A DNA stretch of 64,000 nucleotides from Roseateles oligotrophus (GTDB lineage: Bacteria; Pseudomonadota; Gammaproteobacteria; Burkholderiales; Burkholderiaceae_C), in contig NZ_JAJIRN010000004.1 in the NCBI RefSeq assembly GCF_025717515.1, positions 372,001 through 436,000 of the forward strand. The letters are read 5' to 3'. Every line of letters begins with the position of its first letter. Within the stretch, counting starts at the first letter, position 1. A program made the translations under genes and the position numbers. Below the pieces are notes generated by a model. That model was not told where the DNA came from and searched no databases. It saw only the letters and a list, made by a program, of their open reading frames with translations. Below, one piece after another: positions 46,101-54,993 of the stretch.

Positions 46101-46225
46101 GTTTGATCCTGTCACAGGCGGTGACGCTCTACATCACGCCGGTGATCTATCTGGCGCTGGACCGCTTCAGTGGCAAAGGGCCGGACCAACGGGTGGTGGT
46201 GGTGGAGGCGCCGCAGGCCGGCTAA
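43118..46225 (+). CDS. RND family efflux pump permease (MdtB/AcrB-like)
   Basis: The 1035-residue inner-membrane transporter has 12 helices in two repeats with large periplasmic loops after TM1 and TM7. TM4 carries the proton-relay pair Asp401-Asp402 in LAVGLVVDDAIVMLENIHRH. The sequence begins MSLTELFIRRPVMTVLLNLAL, typical of the MdtB/C-MexF branch. An AGG-type site precedes ATG 43118; an upstream in-frame ATG exists but lacks homology. No outer-membrane channel gene is adjacent, so the pump must borrow a TolC-like partner. It meets the convergent MocR gene with zero bases between stops. Confidence 0.95.
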   Translation: MSLTELFIRRPVMTVLLNLALVIAGLAAWSKIPVAALPSYNTPVINVQAALPGASPETMAASVALPLEKQFSTIAGLASISSSSILGSTSLTLEFESSRNIDAAAVDVQAALFRALRALPSEMNSPPSYRKVNPADAPVLLVALTSPSINLSDLNDFAENLLTPSLSTIDGVAQVSIYGQKRYAVRVKVSNDLLSQRNITLEELQAAIRSANANTPVGVLDGHRQTLTIQANKQLRNAKEFGAIVVASRNGAPVFLRDVAELQDSFETVKSFSSFNGERSIVLAVQRQPDANTVKVVDAVKAMLPRFAAQLPASVQMSTLNDRSVSVRESLHDVYFTLALTVALVVLVIFIFLRRAVATLIPTLSLPISLIGAVTILFALGYSLNNISLLGITLAVGLVVDDAIVMLENIHRHIEDGMDPFSAAVRGAREMAFTIVSISISLVAVLIPIFFMPGVIGLLFHEFAVVVSLAILVSAGVSLSLVPMLCSRFLRPHAAHQEGALGRRFERGFNALLGGYTRSLDLALRHRNWVLALALLTFVASAWFYHAIPKGFFPEEDIGQIQASTEAAEDISFNAMTVLQERAAAIVKDHPAVASVAAAVGAGGGGGGNAGNTGRMFINLKPRGERPPMKEVLESLRKQLRVVPGLAVYLRPVQNLQLGGRQSKSRYQYTLQSVAGGELGVWASKLQEKLRADPLFRDVTSDSQLKGLQANLIIDRERAAALGVQMQDLRSALYNAFGDRQVSSIYAESNTYQVIMEARDDERQNEQALAKIHLRGKGGALVPLSAFATVERGLGPTSINHQGQLQAVTVAFNLAADVPLGDATAKLDAYVKALQMPSSIITSYGGDAAVFQDSQGGQLLLIGLAIAVIYVLLGVLYESFIHPLTILAGLPSAAVGALITLQLFGMDLTLIATIGILMLIGIVKKNAIMMIDFALDAQRMGGMKPAEAIRAACILRFRPIMMTTLAALMGALPIALGLGAGAELRQPLGLAVAGGLILSQAVTLYITPVIYLALDRFSGKGPDQRVVVVEAPQAG

Positions 46226-47683
46226 TCAGGCCGCTCGCTTGATCAGGGCCGCGTCCAGCAGCTGAGCGGCCAAGGCCCCGATGCGGCGCAGCGCTTGGGG
46301 GTGCTCCGGCCCCCAACGCCCGCCCACACCCAGCCTGATGCAGTGCCGAAAGCGCGGGCTCGCGCTGAACATCGAGCCGGGCGCGACGCAAATATTCTCC
46401 GCCAGGCAGGCCTCGTACAAGGCCACCGCGTCCAAGCCCCCCGGCAGTTCCACCCAAAGGATGAAGCCCCCACCCGGGTCGCTGACGCGCGTGCCTTTGG
46501 GGAAGCTGTCGGCAATCAGGCTGCGTGCTTCGTCGACGCGCCGCGCCAGCGTGGCACGCAACTGGCGCAGCGCAGCCGCCGCGCCGGCCTGATTCAGCAG
46601 GTCCGCCAGGGCCAGCTCCACCACGGCGGTCTGCGCGCCCGATTGCACCGATTGGATCTTGTGCAAGGCCTGCGCCCAGCGGCCACCATCCACCCAACCC
46701 AAACGCAGGCCAGGCGCCATCGTCTTGCTGAACGAGCCGCAAATCATCACATGGCCGCTGCTGTCAAACGAGCGCACGGCACGCCGCTTGTCCTCTTGCT
46801 CGGCCAGGTCGTTGTAGATCACGTCTTCGATCAAGGCCACATCGTGCCGCAGCACCATCTGCGCCAGCCGCTTGCGCTCGGCCACCGCCATGCAAGAGCC
46901 CATGGGGTTGGACAAGGTCGGCACCACCAGCACCGCCTTGACCGGCTGAGTTTCCAGCGCGAGTTGCAAGGCATCGAGCGACATGCCGTGGCGCGGATGG
47001 GTCGGAATCTCCAAGGCGCGCAGGTGCAGGCTTTGCAGAATTTCCAGAAAACCAAAGTAGGTCGGTGACTCCAAAGCCACCACATCACCGGGCTTGGTGA
47101 CCGCCTTCAGGCAGAGCGTGATCGCTTCCATGCAGCTGCTGGTGATCAGCACATCGTCGGGCTGCAACTCGCAACCCAGCCCAAGCGCGTAACGGGCCAC
47201 CGCACGGCGCAGCTCCTCTCGCCCCGGCCCGAGCGGGTAGGTGCAGAGCAGATCGCGGTGACGCTGCACCACCCGGGTGAGCGCCCGGCGCACGCGGTCC
47301 TGGTCAAACAGATCGGGCTCGGGACAAGCCGCCCCAAACGAGATCAGGCCCGGCTCCACCGACTGACGCAGCACCTCCTGCCCGAGCTCGTCCAGCTGCA
47401 CCACCCGCGAGCGCGCGCCCGGGCGGGAAGATTGAGGCTCCGGCAACAAGGCCGGGCGGGCGGCCACGAAGTAGCCCGATCTCGGCCGGGCTTCGATCAG
47501 CCGGGCGTCCTCCAGCCAACGCAGCGCCTGCACCGCGGTCGACGCCGATACCGATTGCTGCGACGCCAACTCGCGCACCGAGGGCAGGCGTTCGCCGCGC
47601 TTCAAGGTACCGGCACGGATCGCCCGCGCCAATCGCTCGGCGATTTGCAGATAGAGCGGTCCGCTGTTAGAAGCCTCATCCAT
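46226..47683 (-). CDS. MocR-type regulator (GntR HTH fused to aminotransferase fold)
   Basis: The 485-residue protein has a GntR winged helix (about 8-72; LPSVRELASQQSVSASTAVQALRWLE) followed by a fold-type I aminotransferase domain. The PLP Lys is Lys320 in SFSKTMAPGLRLGW; the preceding IEDVIYND supplies the cofactor Asp. MocR proteins sense PLP or amino compounds. ATG 47683 gives a normal N terminus. It is divergent from the DUF2917 gene, with repeated CTGTAC/GTACAG sites in the 152 bases between, so it probably controls that gene and itself. Confidence 0.93.
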   Translation of the reverse strand: MDEASNSGPLYLQIAERLARAIRAGTLKRGERLPSVRELASQQSVSASTAVQALRWLEDARLIEARPRSGYFVAARPALLPEPQSSRPGARSRVVQLDELGQEVLRQSVEPGLISFGAACPEPDLFDQDRVRRALTRVVQRHRDLLCTYPLGPGREELRRAVARYALGLGCELQPDDVLITSSCMEAITLCLKAVTKPGDVVALESPTYFGFLEILQSLHLRALEIPTHPRHGMSLDALQLALETQPVKAVLVVPTLSNPMGSCMAVAERKRLAQMVLRHDVALIEDVIYNDLAEQEDKRRAVRSFDSSGHVMICGSFSKTMAPGLRLGWVDGGRWAQALHKIQSVQSGAQTAVVELALADLLNQAGAAAALRQLRATLARRVDEARSLIADSFPKGTRVSDPGGGFILWVELPGGLDAVALYEACLAENICVAPGSMFSASPRFRHCIRLGVGGRWGPEHPQALRRIGALAAQLLDAALIKRAA

Positions 47684-47691
47684 GCGCCATT

Positions 47692-47780
47692 CTGTACCAG
47701 CCTGCGGCTTTTCAGGCAGTACAGATGGCCACCAAGCCGAACCATACAGACCAAGCATTCACCAGACCTGTACGGTACAG
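47692..47780. promoter_or_regulatory. CTGTAC/GTACAG operator array between MocR and DUF2917 genes
   Basis: A perfect palindrome CTGTAC-G-GTACAG lies at 47768-47780. Further half-sites are CTGTAC at 47692-47697, GTACAG at 47719-47724 and ATACAG at 47744-47749; the GTACAGAT-like direct repeats are 25 and 31 bases apart. Regulators of this family often bind combined direct repeats and palindromes. Confidence 0.55.
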
Positions 47781-47835
47781 ATTGGCTTGACCCTGTGGCT
47801 GGCGGCGAGCACGCGCTGGCCGCAAAGTTCGACCC

Positions 47836-48117
47836 ATGGACAGCACAATCACCCGAACCGAAATCACCGCGCTGCCGGGTTCACAGCGCCAGCAACTCGA
47901 GTTGCCGGCCTCCGCCGCCAGCCAATTGCTCAAGCTGCGGCCGGGCCAGCGCTTGCTTGTGCAGGTCAGCCAAGGCTGCCTATGGCTGACTCGGGACGGC
48001 CACCTCGATGACATCTTCTTGCCGCGCGGTGCGCAGTTGCAGTTGCAGCAAGCGGGCAACTACCGCCTGGGCGCCTTCGGCCCGGCCGACGCCGCGGTGA
48101 TCACCTCTGCGTTGTGA
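47836..48117 (+). CDS. DUF2917 family small protein
   Basis: This 93-residue protein shows the DUF2917 pattern: LRPGQRLLVQVSQGCLWLTRDGHLDDIFLPRGAQLQL-like cupin-type strands. It has no signal peptide or membrane helix. The function is unknown. It is divergent from a MocR regulator, and the shared promoter region carries the operator array. Confidence 0.85.
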   Translation: MDSTITRTEITALPGSQRQQLELPASAASQLLKLRPGQRLLVQVSQGCLWLTRDGHLDDIFLPRGAQLQLQQAGNYRLGAFGPADAAVITSAL

Positions 48118-48260
48118 CATCGGCACCGGCATGTGGGCGGGCAATTTGCGGCCGGGCAGCGCCGCCATGCAGCCTGTCGCAAGTGGTTTGACCTGCCCTC
48201 CAGCCGCTTGCAAACTGCATGCTTTGAAGCCCAGAGGCGAGTCCAGCGCCCGACAAGAAG

Positions 48261-50111
48261 ATGCAACGCCATTTCAAACGCCTGATACTGAGCCTTCAGC
48301 TCGCCCTGCTTTGCGCCGGCGCGCTCGCCGCCACAGAGGCCGTACCCACCAAACCCCCGGCAGCCAAGACGCCGGTCGAACTGCAGCAACGACTCGCCAG
48401 TCTGCTGAAGGAAAAGACGCTGCCCGGCGCCAGCTACGCGGTCTTTGACCTGAAGGAAACCCTGCTGACCGGCCAACTCGGCGTCGGCAATCAAAAGACC
48501 CAGGCCAAGGTCAGCGACAAGACCTTGTTCCGCATCGGCTCCATCACCAAGACGGTCACCGCGATCGCGGTGATGCAACTGATCGAGCAAGGCCAGTTCG
48601 ACCTGCAAACGCCGGTCGCTGAATTGCTGCCGACGCTGCCGATCAAGAACCCCTACGACAGCAGCGACCCGGTGCGCGTGATTCATCTGCTGAGCCATTC
48701 CGCGGGCTTCGAGGACGAGCACCCCAAGGGTTTCCACAGCGACACCGAGGTTCGCGGTCAGCACCTGCAAACCTCCCAGCGTCAAAACGAAGCGCTGGTC
48801 GCGCGCTGGCGGCCAGGTCACCATCACAGCTACTCCAATCCGGGCTATGTGGTGCTCGGCGCCATCCTTGAGGCTCATTACAAACAGCCCTGGGACGACA
48901 TCATCACCCGCCAGGTGCTCAAACCACTCGGCATGAACGACAGCCTGGCGCTGACCTCCATGGCCGAAAAGCTCGACCATGCCGACGGCCATAGCGGCGC
49001 CGAGATGAGGTCCACCGGCAACGACTTCGCCCGCACTCAAGCCGATGGGGCACTCTGGTGCAACGCCGCCGATTTGGCCAAGCTCGGCCGCTTCGCGCTG
49101 AGCGACGGCGCCTCCAGCCCTGGCGTTCTGAAGCCCGAAAGCGTGCGCTTGATGAAAACCGCGCAAGCCACCGATGGCGCCAGGGCCGGCCTGACTCATG
49201 GTTATGGCCTGGGCCTCACCCACCTGATCATCGATGGCGTGCGCTGGCAGGGCCACACCGGCGCCGTGCCCGGCCAGAGCGCGGTTCTGATGTTCCACCC
49301 CGAGCAAGGGATGGGCTTTGTGTTGCTGATCAATAGCGACATGCCCAAACGCAAATTGGTCGAGGCCTTGACGGCCTACGTGATCGGGCAGAGCCATTGG
49401 CAGCGGCCCGCCGTCACGACCCAAGCGATCGACGCCGAGTTGGAGGGTTGGTACCGCACGGCGCCGGGTCGCACCGAACTGTTCGGGCTGATCGAAGTGT
49501 TGATGAACGTCGGCCATATCACCGTCAAGGGCGACAGCTTGTTGATGAGCCCGATCTTGCCGGGCCTGGGCCCTAACGCCAGCTTCAAACACCATGGCAA
49601 GGACCTGCTCGCCGAAGCCGATGACGGCGATGTCGTGGCCAGCGTGGTGTTGCGCGACAGCGCCGGCAAGACCACCGGCATACAAATGGACGGGCGCCAC
49701 ATGTTCAAGGTGTCCACCGCCTCTGCGCTGCTGCCGATGGCCAGCGTGCTGCTGTCCCTGGCCTTGCTGTTGAGCGCGCCCTTCGGCCGCCGCAAAGCGC
49801 TGCAAAACCCTTGGCTGCGACGCCTGCCAAGCTTGGCGCTGCTGAGCCTGATCGGCGGCCTAGCCTGTGCGCTGAGCTTGAATTTTGCCATCATGGGCCA
49901 GCTCAATTGGCAAACCATAGGCATACTGCTGGCCACCACGGCCTTCCCGCTGTTCGCAATTGCCGGCATGTTTGTCAGCTTGAGGACCTGGAAGCAGGAG
50001 AGCGCAAGCGTGGCCAAGTGGCGCTGCCTGTTGGCGTCCTTGGCGGCCTTGGTCTTGAGCGCCTGGTTTGCCGCCCATCAATTGTTTGCGCTGGCCCTGT
50101 GGGCCTGGTGA
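48261..50111 (+). CDS. Serine hydrolase of the beta-lactamase/DD-peptidase fold with C-terminal membrane helices
   Basis: The 616-residue protein has a signal peptide (about 1-24) and a class C beta-lactamase-like domain (about 38-365). The catalytic motifs are S94-I-T-K97, the Y191-S-N triad and H332-T-G. A C-terminal beta domain (about 385-480) is followed by about four transmembrane helices (about 490-612). Related esterases/D-aminopeptidases of this shape occur in many proteobacteria; the substrate is unknown. The next gene starts 10 bases downstream. Confidence 0.88.
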   Translation: MQRHFKRLILSLQLALLCAGALAATEAVPTKPPAAKTPVELQQRLASLLKEKTLPGASYAVFDLKETLLTGQLGVGNQKTQAKVSDKTLFRIGSITKTVTAIAVMQLIEQGQFDLQTPVAELLPTLPIKNPYDSSDPVRVIHLLSHSAGFEDEHPKGFHSDTEVRGQHLQTSQRQNEALVARWRPGHHHSYSNPGYVVLGAILEAHYKQPWDDIITRQVLKPLGMNDSLALTSMAEKLDHADGHSGAEMRSTGNDFARTQADGALWCNAADLAKLGRFALSDGASSPGVLKPESVRLMKTAQATDGARAGLTHGYGLGLTHLIIDGVRWQGHTGAVPGQSAVLMFHPEQGMGFVLLINSDMPKRKLVEALTAYVIGQSHWQRPAVTTQAIDAELEGWYRTAPGRTELFGLIEVLMNVGHITVKGDSLLMSPILPGLGPNASFKHHGKDLLAEADDGDVVASVVLRDSAGKTTGIQMDGRHMFKVSTASALLPMASVLLSLALLLSAPFGRRKALQNPWLRRLPSLALLSLIGGLACALSLNFAIMGQLNWQTIGILLATTAFPLFAIAGMFVSLRTWKQESASVAKWRCLLASLAALVLSAWFAAHQLFALALWAW

Positions 50112-50121
50112 GAGTCAACGA

Positions 50122-50652
50122 ATGCAAAACACAGTCCCTAAGCCAAGCGCACGCAGCGGCCATCGCTGGGCCACGATCTCGGCGATTCGAGCCCGCACGA
50201 TGATCATCGCGGTCTGCGCCTTGGGCACCTCGCTCTGGCAGGGCTACACGATCCAAAAGCACAATCGTTTGATGGTGCAGCCGATTCTGGACGAAGAGAT
50301 CAACACCGACCCCGACGGCAGATGGGAGAGCTATGTGCTCAATAGCGGCCTCGGCCCGGCCAAGGTGGTGCGCGTCGACTACCGGGTCGACGGCAAGGCG
50401 CTTAAAGGTCTGGACGAAGCGCTGAAGGCCTTGGGTGAACCGGCGGATTGCTATGGCACCGGCAGCCTGGAGCATTTCTACCGCGTCAACCAGCGCCAGC
50501 AAGTGCTGAGGTCGCTCGACAAGCGCTGCGCCAAAACGTCGGAGCAATTGAAGCTGCTGCTGTCCAGGCTACAGCTCACGCTGCACTATGAGTCACTCTA
50601 TGGCGACAAGGCGACCTTGAACATGTTCGGGCAGGAAGCAAGCGCGCCCTGA
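50122..50652 (+). CDS. Hypothetical single-pass membrane protein
   Basis: The 176-residue product has a basic N terminus, one hydrophobic helix (about 24-42) and a soluble remainder with three Cys. I recognise no family. It begins 10 bases after the serine hydrolase stop, so the two are probably co-transcribed. The low-molecular-weight phosphatase gene converges on it 11 bases away. Confidence 0.7.
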   Translation: MQNTVPKPSARSGHRWATISAIRARTMIIAVCALGTSLWQGYTIQKHNRLMVQPILDEEINTDPDGRWESYVLNSGLGPAKVVRVDYRVDGKALKGLDEALKALGEPADCYGTGSLEHFYRVNQRQQVLRSLDKRCAKTSEQLKLLLSRLQLTLHYESLYGDKATLNMFGQEASAP

Positions 50653-50663
50653 TCCGGGTGCAA

Positions 50664-51158
50664 TCAACGCGAGATCAGCCGCCCGTCACGCCAGGCCTGC
50701 GCCAAGCCCGCCACGCCGCGCTCCAGCAGCGCCAGCACATGGTCAAAGCCCGCCGCCGGGCCGAAATAAGGGTCGGGCACATCCTGCCCCTCCATGCCGG
50801 GCACAAAGTCCAAAACCAATTTCAGGCGCGACTGCAGCTCGGGCGGGCATTGCGCGCGCAAGACCTTCAGGTTGTCGGCCTCCATCGCGAGGATCAGGTC
50901 ATAACGCTCGAACTGTTCGGGCATGACACGCTGGGAGCGCCATTTCTTTTCGACCGCCAGGCTCGCCCGTTGCAGCGCCGCAGCGGCGCGCGCGTCGATG
51001 GGCTCGCCGCGCGGGCCCGCGCGTGCGCCGGCCGATGCCACTTGCTTGAATGCCAGCTCAGCCGCCGGCCCGAAGCCGGCCCGGCGCGCCTTCAACAGCG
51101 CCTCGGCCATCGGCGAGCGGCAGATATTGGCCGTGCAGACGAACAGGACTGCCGGCAC
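50664..51158 (-). CDS. Low-molecular-weight protein-tyrosine phosphatase
   Basis: The 164-residue protein has the signature CTANICRS (CX5R with Cys8 and Arg14) at the N terminus and the general-acid Asp in DVPDPYFG near residue 126. It removes phosphate from tyrosine; such enzymes often control polysaccharide export. I start at a GTG (51158), 4 bases after the rpe stop, because this places the active site at the standard position and implies coupled translation with rpe. No ATG fits better. Confidence 0.88.
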   Translation of the reverse strand: MPAVLFVCTANICRSPMAEALLKARRAGFGPAAELAFKQVASAGARAGPRGEPIDARAAAALQRASLAVEKKWRSQRVMPEQFERYDLILAMEADNLKVLRAQCPPELQSRLKLVLDFVPGMEGQDVPDPYFGPAAGFDHVLALLERGVAGLAQAWRDGRLISR

Positions 51159-51162
51159 GATT

Positions 51163-51855
51163 TCAGCGCGCCAGCTCGGCGCGCATCGCGTCAATGACGG
51201 CCTTGTAGTCGGGCTTGCCGAAGATGGCCGAGCCGGCCACAAAGGTGTCGGCGCCGGCATCGGCGATCTGGCGGATATTGTCGATCTTGACGCCGCCGTC
51301 GATCTCCAGGCGAATGTTGCGGCCGCTTTGCTCAATGATGCGGCGCGCCTTCTCGAGCTTCTTCAAGGCACTCGGCAAAAAGCTCTGGCCACCAAAACCG
51401 GGGTTGACGCTCATGATCAGAATCATGTCGACCTTGTCTATCACCCACTCCAGCACATCCAGCGGCTCGGCCGGGTTGAACACCAGACCGGCCTGCTTGC
51501 CCTCGGCCTTGATCAGCTGCAGCGTGCGGTCCACATGCTTGGACGCGTCGGGGTGGAAGGTGATCATGTCGGCGCCGGCCTTGGCAAAGGCGACGGCCAG
51601 CGCGTCCACCGGCTCGACCATCAGGTGCACATCGATCATCGCGGGCGTGCCGTCGGGCTTGACCGAATGCTTGCGCAAGGCCTCGCAAATCATCGGTCCG
51701 AAGGTCAGATTGGGCACGTAATGGTTGTCCATCACATCGAAGTGAATCCAGTCGGCGCCGGCCGCCAGCACATGGCGAACCTCCTCGCCCAGGCGGGCAA
51801 AGTCGGCGGACAGGAGGCTGGGGGCGATGCAGAAATCTGGGCGGGTATTGCTCAT
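51163..51855 (-). CDS. rpe: Ribulose-phosphate 3-epimerase
   Basis: This 230-residue TIM-barrel enzyme interconverts ribulose-5-phosphate and xylulose-5-phosphate. Motifs are [55 protein letters not shown] and LEIDGGV. The start at ATG 51855 gives the standard N terminus. It lies between tag and the phosphatase gene on one strand, a likely three-gene unit. Confidence 0.97.
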   Translation of the reverse strand: MSNTRPDFCIAPSLLSADFARLGEEVRHVLAAGADWIHFDVMDNHYVPNLTFGPMICEALRKHSVKPDGTPAMIDVHLMVEPVDALAVAFAKAGADMITFHPDASKHVDRTLQLIKAEGKQAGLVFNPAEPLDVLEWVIDKVDMILIMSVNPGFGGQSFLPSALKKLEKARRIIEQSGRNIRLEIDGGVKIDNIRQIADAGADTFVAGSAIFGKPDYKAVIDAMRAELAR

Positions 51856-51891
51856 GACGGACGGTCCAATAAGTTCGGGCAAGGCGTGATT

Positions 51892-52515
51892 CTAGGAGGC
51901 CGGCGATTTAAAAGCGCGCCGTGCGGCCTCAACCCGGGCTCGGGTCACACAACCCAGGCTGTGGTCATTGAGCAGCCCCATCGATTGAATGAACGCATAC
52001 ATGGTGGTCGGGCCGACGAACTTCCAGCCGCGTTTTTTCAAGTCCTTGGACAGCGCACGCGAGGCCTCGGTCTCGGTCGCGATCACCGGCGCGGCCAAGG
52101 CCTGGGGCTCAAACTGCCAGATGTAGCGCGCCAAACTGCCCTGCTCGGCCACCAACTCAAGGCAACGCTGGGCATTGTTGATGACGGCCTCGATCTTGCC
52201 GCGATGCCGGACGATGCCTGCATCCTGCAGCAAACGCTCAATCTCGGCGGCGCCGAAGCGCGCCATCTGCTCGATCTCGAAGTTTGCAAAGGCGCTCCGA
52301 AAGGCTTCCCGCTTGTTCAAGATCGTGCGCCAGGACAGGCCGGATTGAAAGCCCTCCAGGCATAGCTTCTCGAACAAACGCCTATCGTCGGCGACCGGGA
52401 AGCCCCACTCGGTGTCGTGATAGTGCAAATAGCCGGCGTCACCGGCTGCGGCGGCGCACCACAGGCAACGCGGCTGGCCATCGGGCGGCAAGAACAGGGG
52501 TTGAGTTGAACTCAT
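51892..52515 (-). CDS. tag: DNA-3-methyladenine glycosylase I
   Basis: The 207-residue enzyme excises 3-methyladenine from alkylated DNA. Blocks are RCLWC, YHDTEWGFPVADDRRLFEKLCLEGFQSGLSWRTILNKREAFR, FVGPTTMYAFIQSMGLLNDH and C-terminal C, matching the zinc-binding Tag family. It is divergent from apaG and starts 88 bases away. Confidence 0.96.
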   Translation of the reverse strand: MSSTQPLFLPPDGQPRCLWCAAAAGDAGYLHYHDTEWGFPVADDRRLFEKLCLEGFQSGLSWRTILNKREAFRSAFANFEIEQMARFGAAEIERLLQDAGIVRHRGKIEAVINNAQRCLELVAEQGSLARYIWQFEPQALAAPVIATETEASRALSKDLKKRGWKFVGPTTMYAFIQSMGLLNDHSLGCVTRARVEAARRAFKSPAS

Positions 52516-52603
52516 GGCGGCATCTGGATGAAGACTTGAAAACGAAACAATCGGGAAAGCCCCGCAGCATAGCGGCCCAGGCTGGCGCGCCTAGAATCGC
52601 GCC

Positions 52604-52978
52604 ATGGCTAATCCGCAAATCAAATGCACGGTGCTCGTGCAAGTTCTGCCCGAGCAGACCGACGCACAGCAAGGCGTGCACGCCTTCAGCTACCAGATCA
52701 CTTTGGAGAACACCGGCGACATTGCCGCTCAAGTGATTGCGCGCCACTGGCACATCACCGACGCGCGCGGTTTCGAGCAAACCGTCGATGGCCTGGCCCT
52801 GGTCGGCCATCAGCCGCTGCTGGCGCCCGGTCAGAAGTTCCAGTACAGCAGCTGGGCGCAGATCGCGACGCCGCAAGGCAGCATGCATGGCCGCCTGCTC
52901 TGCGTGACCGAAGAGGCCGAGATCTTCTACACCGAGATCCCCGAATTCATGCTGGCCGACAGCGGCGCGCTGCATTGA
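52604..52978 (+). CDS. apaG: ApaG (CorD) protein
   Basis: This 124-residue protein has the exact usual ApaG length and its fibronectin-like fold: FSYQITLENTGDIAAQVIARHWHITDARG and PGQKFQYSSW. The family is linked to Co/Mg resistance and to ApaH in enterobacteria, though biochemical function is unsettled. The stop overlaps the next start by one base (TGATG). Confidence 0.96.
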   Translation: MANPQIKCTVLVQVLPEQTDAQQGVHAFSYQITLENTGDIAAQVIARHWHITDARGFEQTVDGLALVGHQPLLAPGQKFQYSSWAQIATPQGSMHGRLLCVTEEAEIFYTEIPEFMLADSGALH

Positions 52979-54993
52979 TGTTTGGACTGTTCAAGGCGGC
53001 GCCTAGCTGGGACCTGACCGCATTGCTGAATGCGGCCGAGCCGCGTGCCCCTCTTGCCAAGCGCAATCTCTGGCTGGCCCGACTGCTCGAATGGCTGCGC
53101 CACCCGGCCGAACGGGACGAAGCCAGTGCCGGCACCACGCTGCTGCCGGTACTCAGACTCAAGCACCTGCTCAATGTGCTGGAGCGTAACCCCGAACATG
53201 CGCGGGTCTTCGCTTCGGTATTGAATTCCATCTGGCGCGATGTCGATGCGATCGGCCTGTTTGCCGACGTCGGTTTTGCGCCGCGCGTCGCCTTATGGGG
53301 CGAGTTTTTGCATCGTTTGCGTCAGCACTTGCTGCCACGCACCGCCGACACCACCGACCTCGCCGAGTTGTTCGATCTGCTCTTCCCCGATGAGGCCGAT
53401 GAGCAATGGCTGCTGGCGCTTGACGATGACTTGCTGCAAAGGCTGAGCCGTCTTCTGGTCGGCCAGACGCAGACCAAGGACTGGCAGGCGCCGATGTTCA
53501 GCGGCCTGACGACCTTGGTCAGCGCAATCCGAGCCGAAGGTCTGTCTGCCGCCTTGCGTCGTCGCATGAGTGCCGAACTGCTCGCCAACCAACCGTTCGA
53601 GCAACTGGCCAGCGCCTGCGACGATATGGTCGATGCCTTGCGTGCCGGCGATGGCGTCAAGACCGCGCAAGCGCTGCAATACCTGCGCGCGCTGCTCGAA
53701 GCCTGTCGGCGTGCGGCGGCCAGCATCCCCGAGCATCTGGAGGCCTACGGCGTATCGGTGGAAATCGTCTTCGCGCTGGAGCAGATGCAAGCGCGCATCG
53801 AACGCGTCGAAGGCCTGCTGATCTGCCTGGTGGCCGAACAGCCGCAACGCGAATTGGCGCGCCTGCTGGCCAGCCTGGTGCGTGTCGTGCATGAGCGGCG
53901 CAGCATCACGCAATTGTTCTCCAGCCATTACTCGCTGCTGGCGCGCAAGGTGGCCGAGCGCAGCGCCGAAACCGGCGAGCACTACATCACCCGCGACCGC
54001 GCCGACTACGCCAGCATGCTCAAGCATGCGGCCGGCGGCGGCGCCATAATCGTCGGCACCACTTTTGCCAAATTCAGCGTCATCGCCATCGGCATGAGCG
54101 CTTTCTGGACCGGCTTCTGGGCCGGCGCCAACTATGCGATGAGCTTTTTGATCATCCATCTATTGCACTGGACGGTGGCGACCAAGCAACCGGCGATGAC
54201 GGCGCCGGCAATGGCGCAAAAGCTCGAGCACATCGAGCGCGACGCCGATCTGCAAAGCTTTGTCGACGAGGTGGCCAATCTCCTGCGCTCCCAGTTCGCC
54301 GGCGTGCTCGGCAATTTGGCCGTCGTGGCGCCCATCGTGCTGGGCATCCAACTGCTGGCTTGGGCGCTCTTCGGCGCGCCCCTGGTGGGCGAGAAGTCTG
54401 CCCATTACGTCTTGCACTCGCTGACCCTGCTGGGGCCTTCGGCGCTGTTTGCGGCCTTCACCGGCGTGCTCTTGTTTGCCAGCAGCATCGTCGCGGGCTG
54501 GGCCGAAAACTGGTTCGTCTTGCATCGGCTGGAAAGCGCGATCGCCTGGAACCCGGCCATCATCGGGCGGCTCGGGGCGGCACGTGCGCAGCGCTGGGCC
54601 AAGTGGTGGCGCGACAATATTTCGGGTGTCGCCGCCAATGTCTCGCTGGGCATGATGCTGGGGCTGGTGCCGGTCTTGCTGGACTTCGTCGGCCTGCCGC
54701 TGGACGTGCGCCACGTCACCTTGTCGACCGGTCAGTTGGCCGCGGCCGTCGGTGCCTTGGGGCTGGACATTTTCCGGTTGGCGGATTTTTGGTGGTGTGT
54801 GGCCGGCATCGCGCTGACCGGATTCTTGAATCTGAGCGTCAGTTTCTACCTGGCACTGAAGGTAGCGCTGCGTTCACGCGGCATCCGCTTGGCCGACCGT
54901 GCGCGCGTCAGTTCGGCCATTTGGCGGCGCGTACGCGAGCAACCACGCAGCTTTTTGCTGCCACCCAAGGCCGATGAAACGTGGAGGGGCTAG
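52978..54993 (+). CDS. Site-specific recombinase family membrane protein (Gcr/COG4389-like)
   Basis: The 671-residue protein has a helical N-terminal half (1-345) and about six hydrophobic segments in the C-terminal half (about 350-640). It matches the family named after the gonococcal site-specific recombinase, but the membrane segments make a true recombinase role doubtful. The TGATG overlap with apaG implies translational coupling. The 3' end overlaps the convergent small gene by four bases. Confidence 0.82.
   Translation: MFGLFKAAPSWDLTALLNAAEPRAPLAKRNLWLARLLEWLRHPAERDEASAGTTLLPVLRLKHLLNVLERNPEHARVFASVLNSIWRDVDAIGLFADVGFAPRVALWGEFLHRLRQHLLPRTADTTDLAELFDLLFPDEADEQWLLALDDDLLQRLSRLLVGQTQTKDWQAPMFSGLTTLVSAIRAEGLSAALRRRMSAELLANQPFEQLASACDDMVDALRAGDGVKTAQALQYLRALLEACRRAAASIPEHLEAYGVSVEIVFALEQMQARIERVEGLLICLVAEQPQRELARLLASLVRVVHERRSITQLFSSHYSLLARKVAERSAETGEHYITRDRADYASMLKHAAGGGAIIVGTTFAKFSVIAIGMSAFWTGFWAGANYAMSFLIIHLLHWTVATKQPAMTAPAMAQKLEHIERDADLQSFVDEVANLLRSQFAGVLGNLAVVAPIVLGIQLLAWALFGAPLVGEKSAHYVLHSLTLLGPSALFAAFTGVLLFASSIVAGWAENWFVLHRLESAIAWNPAIIGRLGAARAQRWAKWWRDNISGVAANVSLGMMLGLVPVLLDFVGLPLDVRHVTLSTGQLAAAVGALGLDIFRLADFWWCVAGIALTGFLNLSVSFYLALKVALRSRGIRLADRARVSSAIWRRVREQPRSFLLPPKADETWRG

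Noticed and set aside
52978-54993. Recombinase as sign of an integrated mobile element
   Set aside because: The gene belongs to a chromosomal membrane-protein family, overlaps apaG and has no attachment sites or phage genes nearby.
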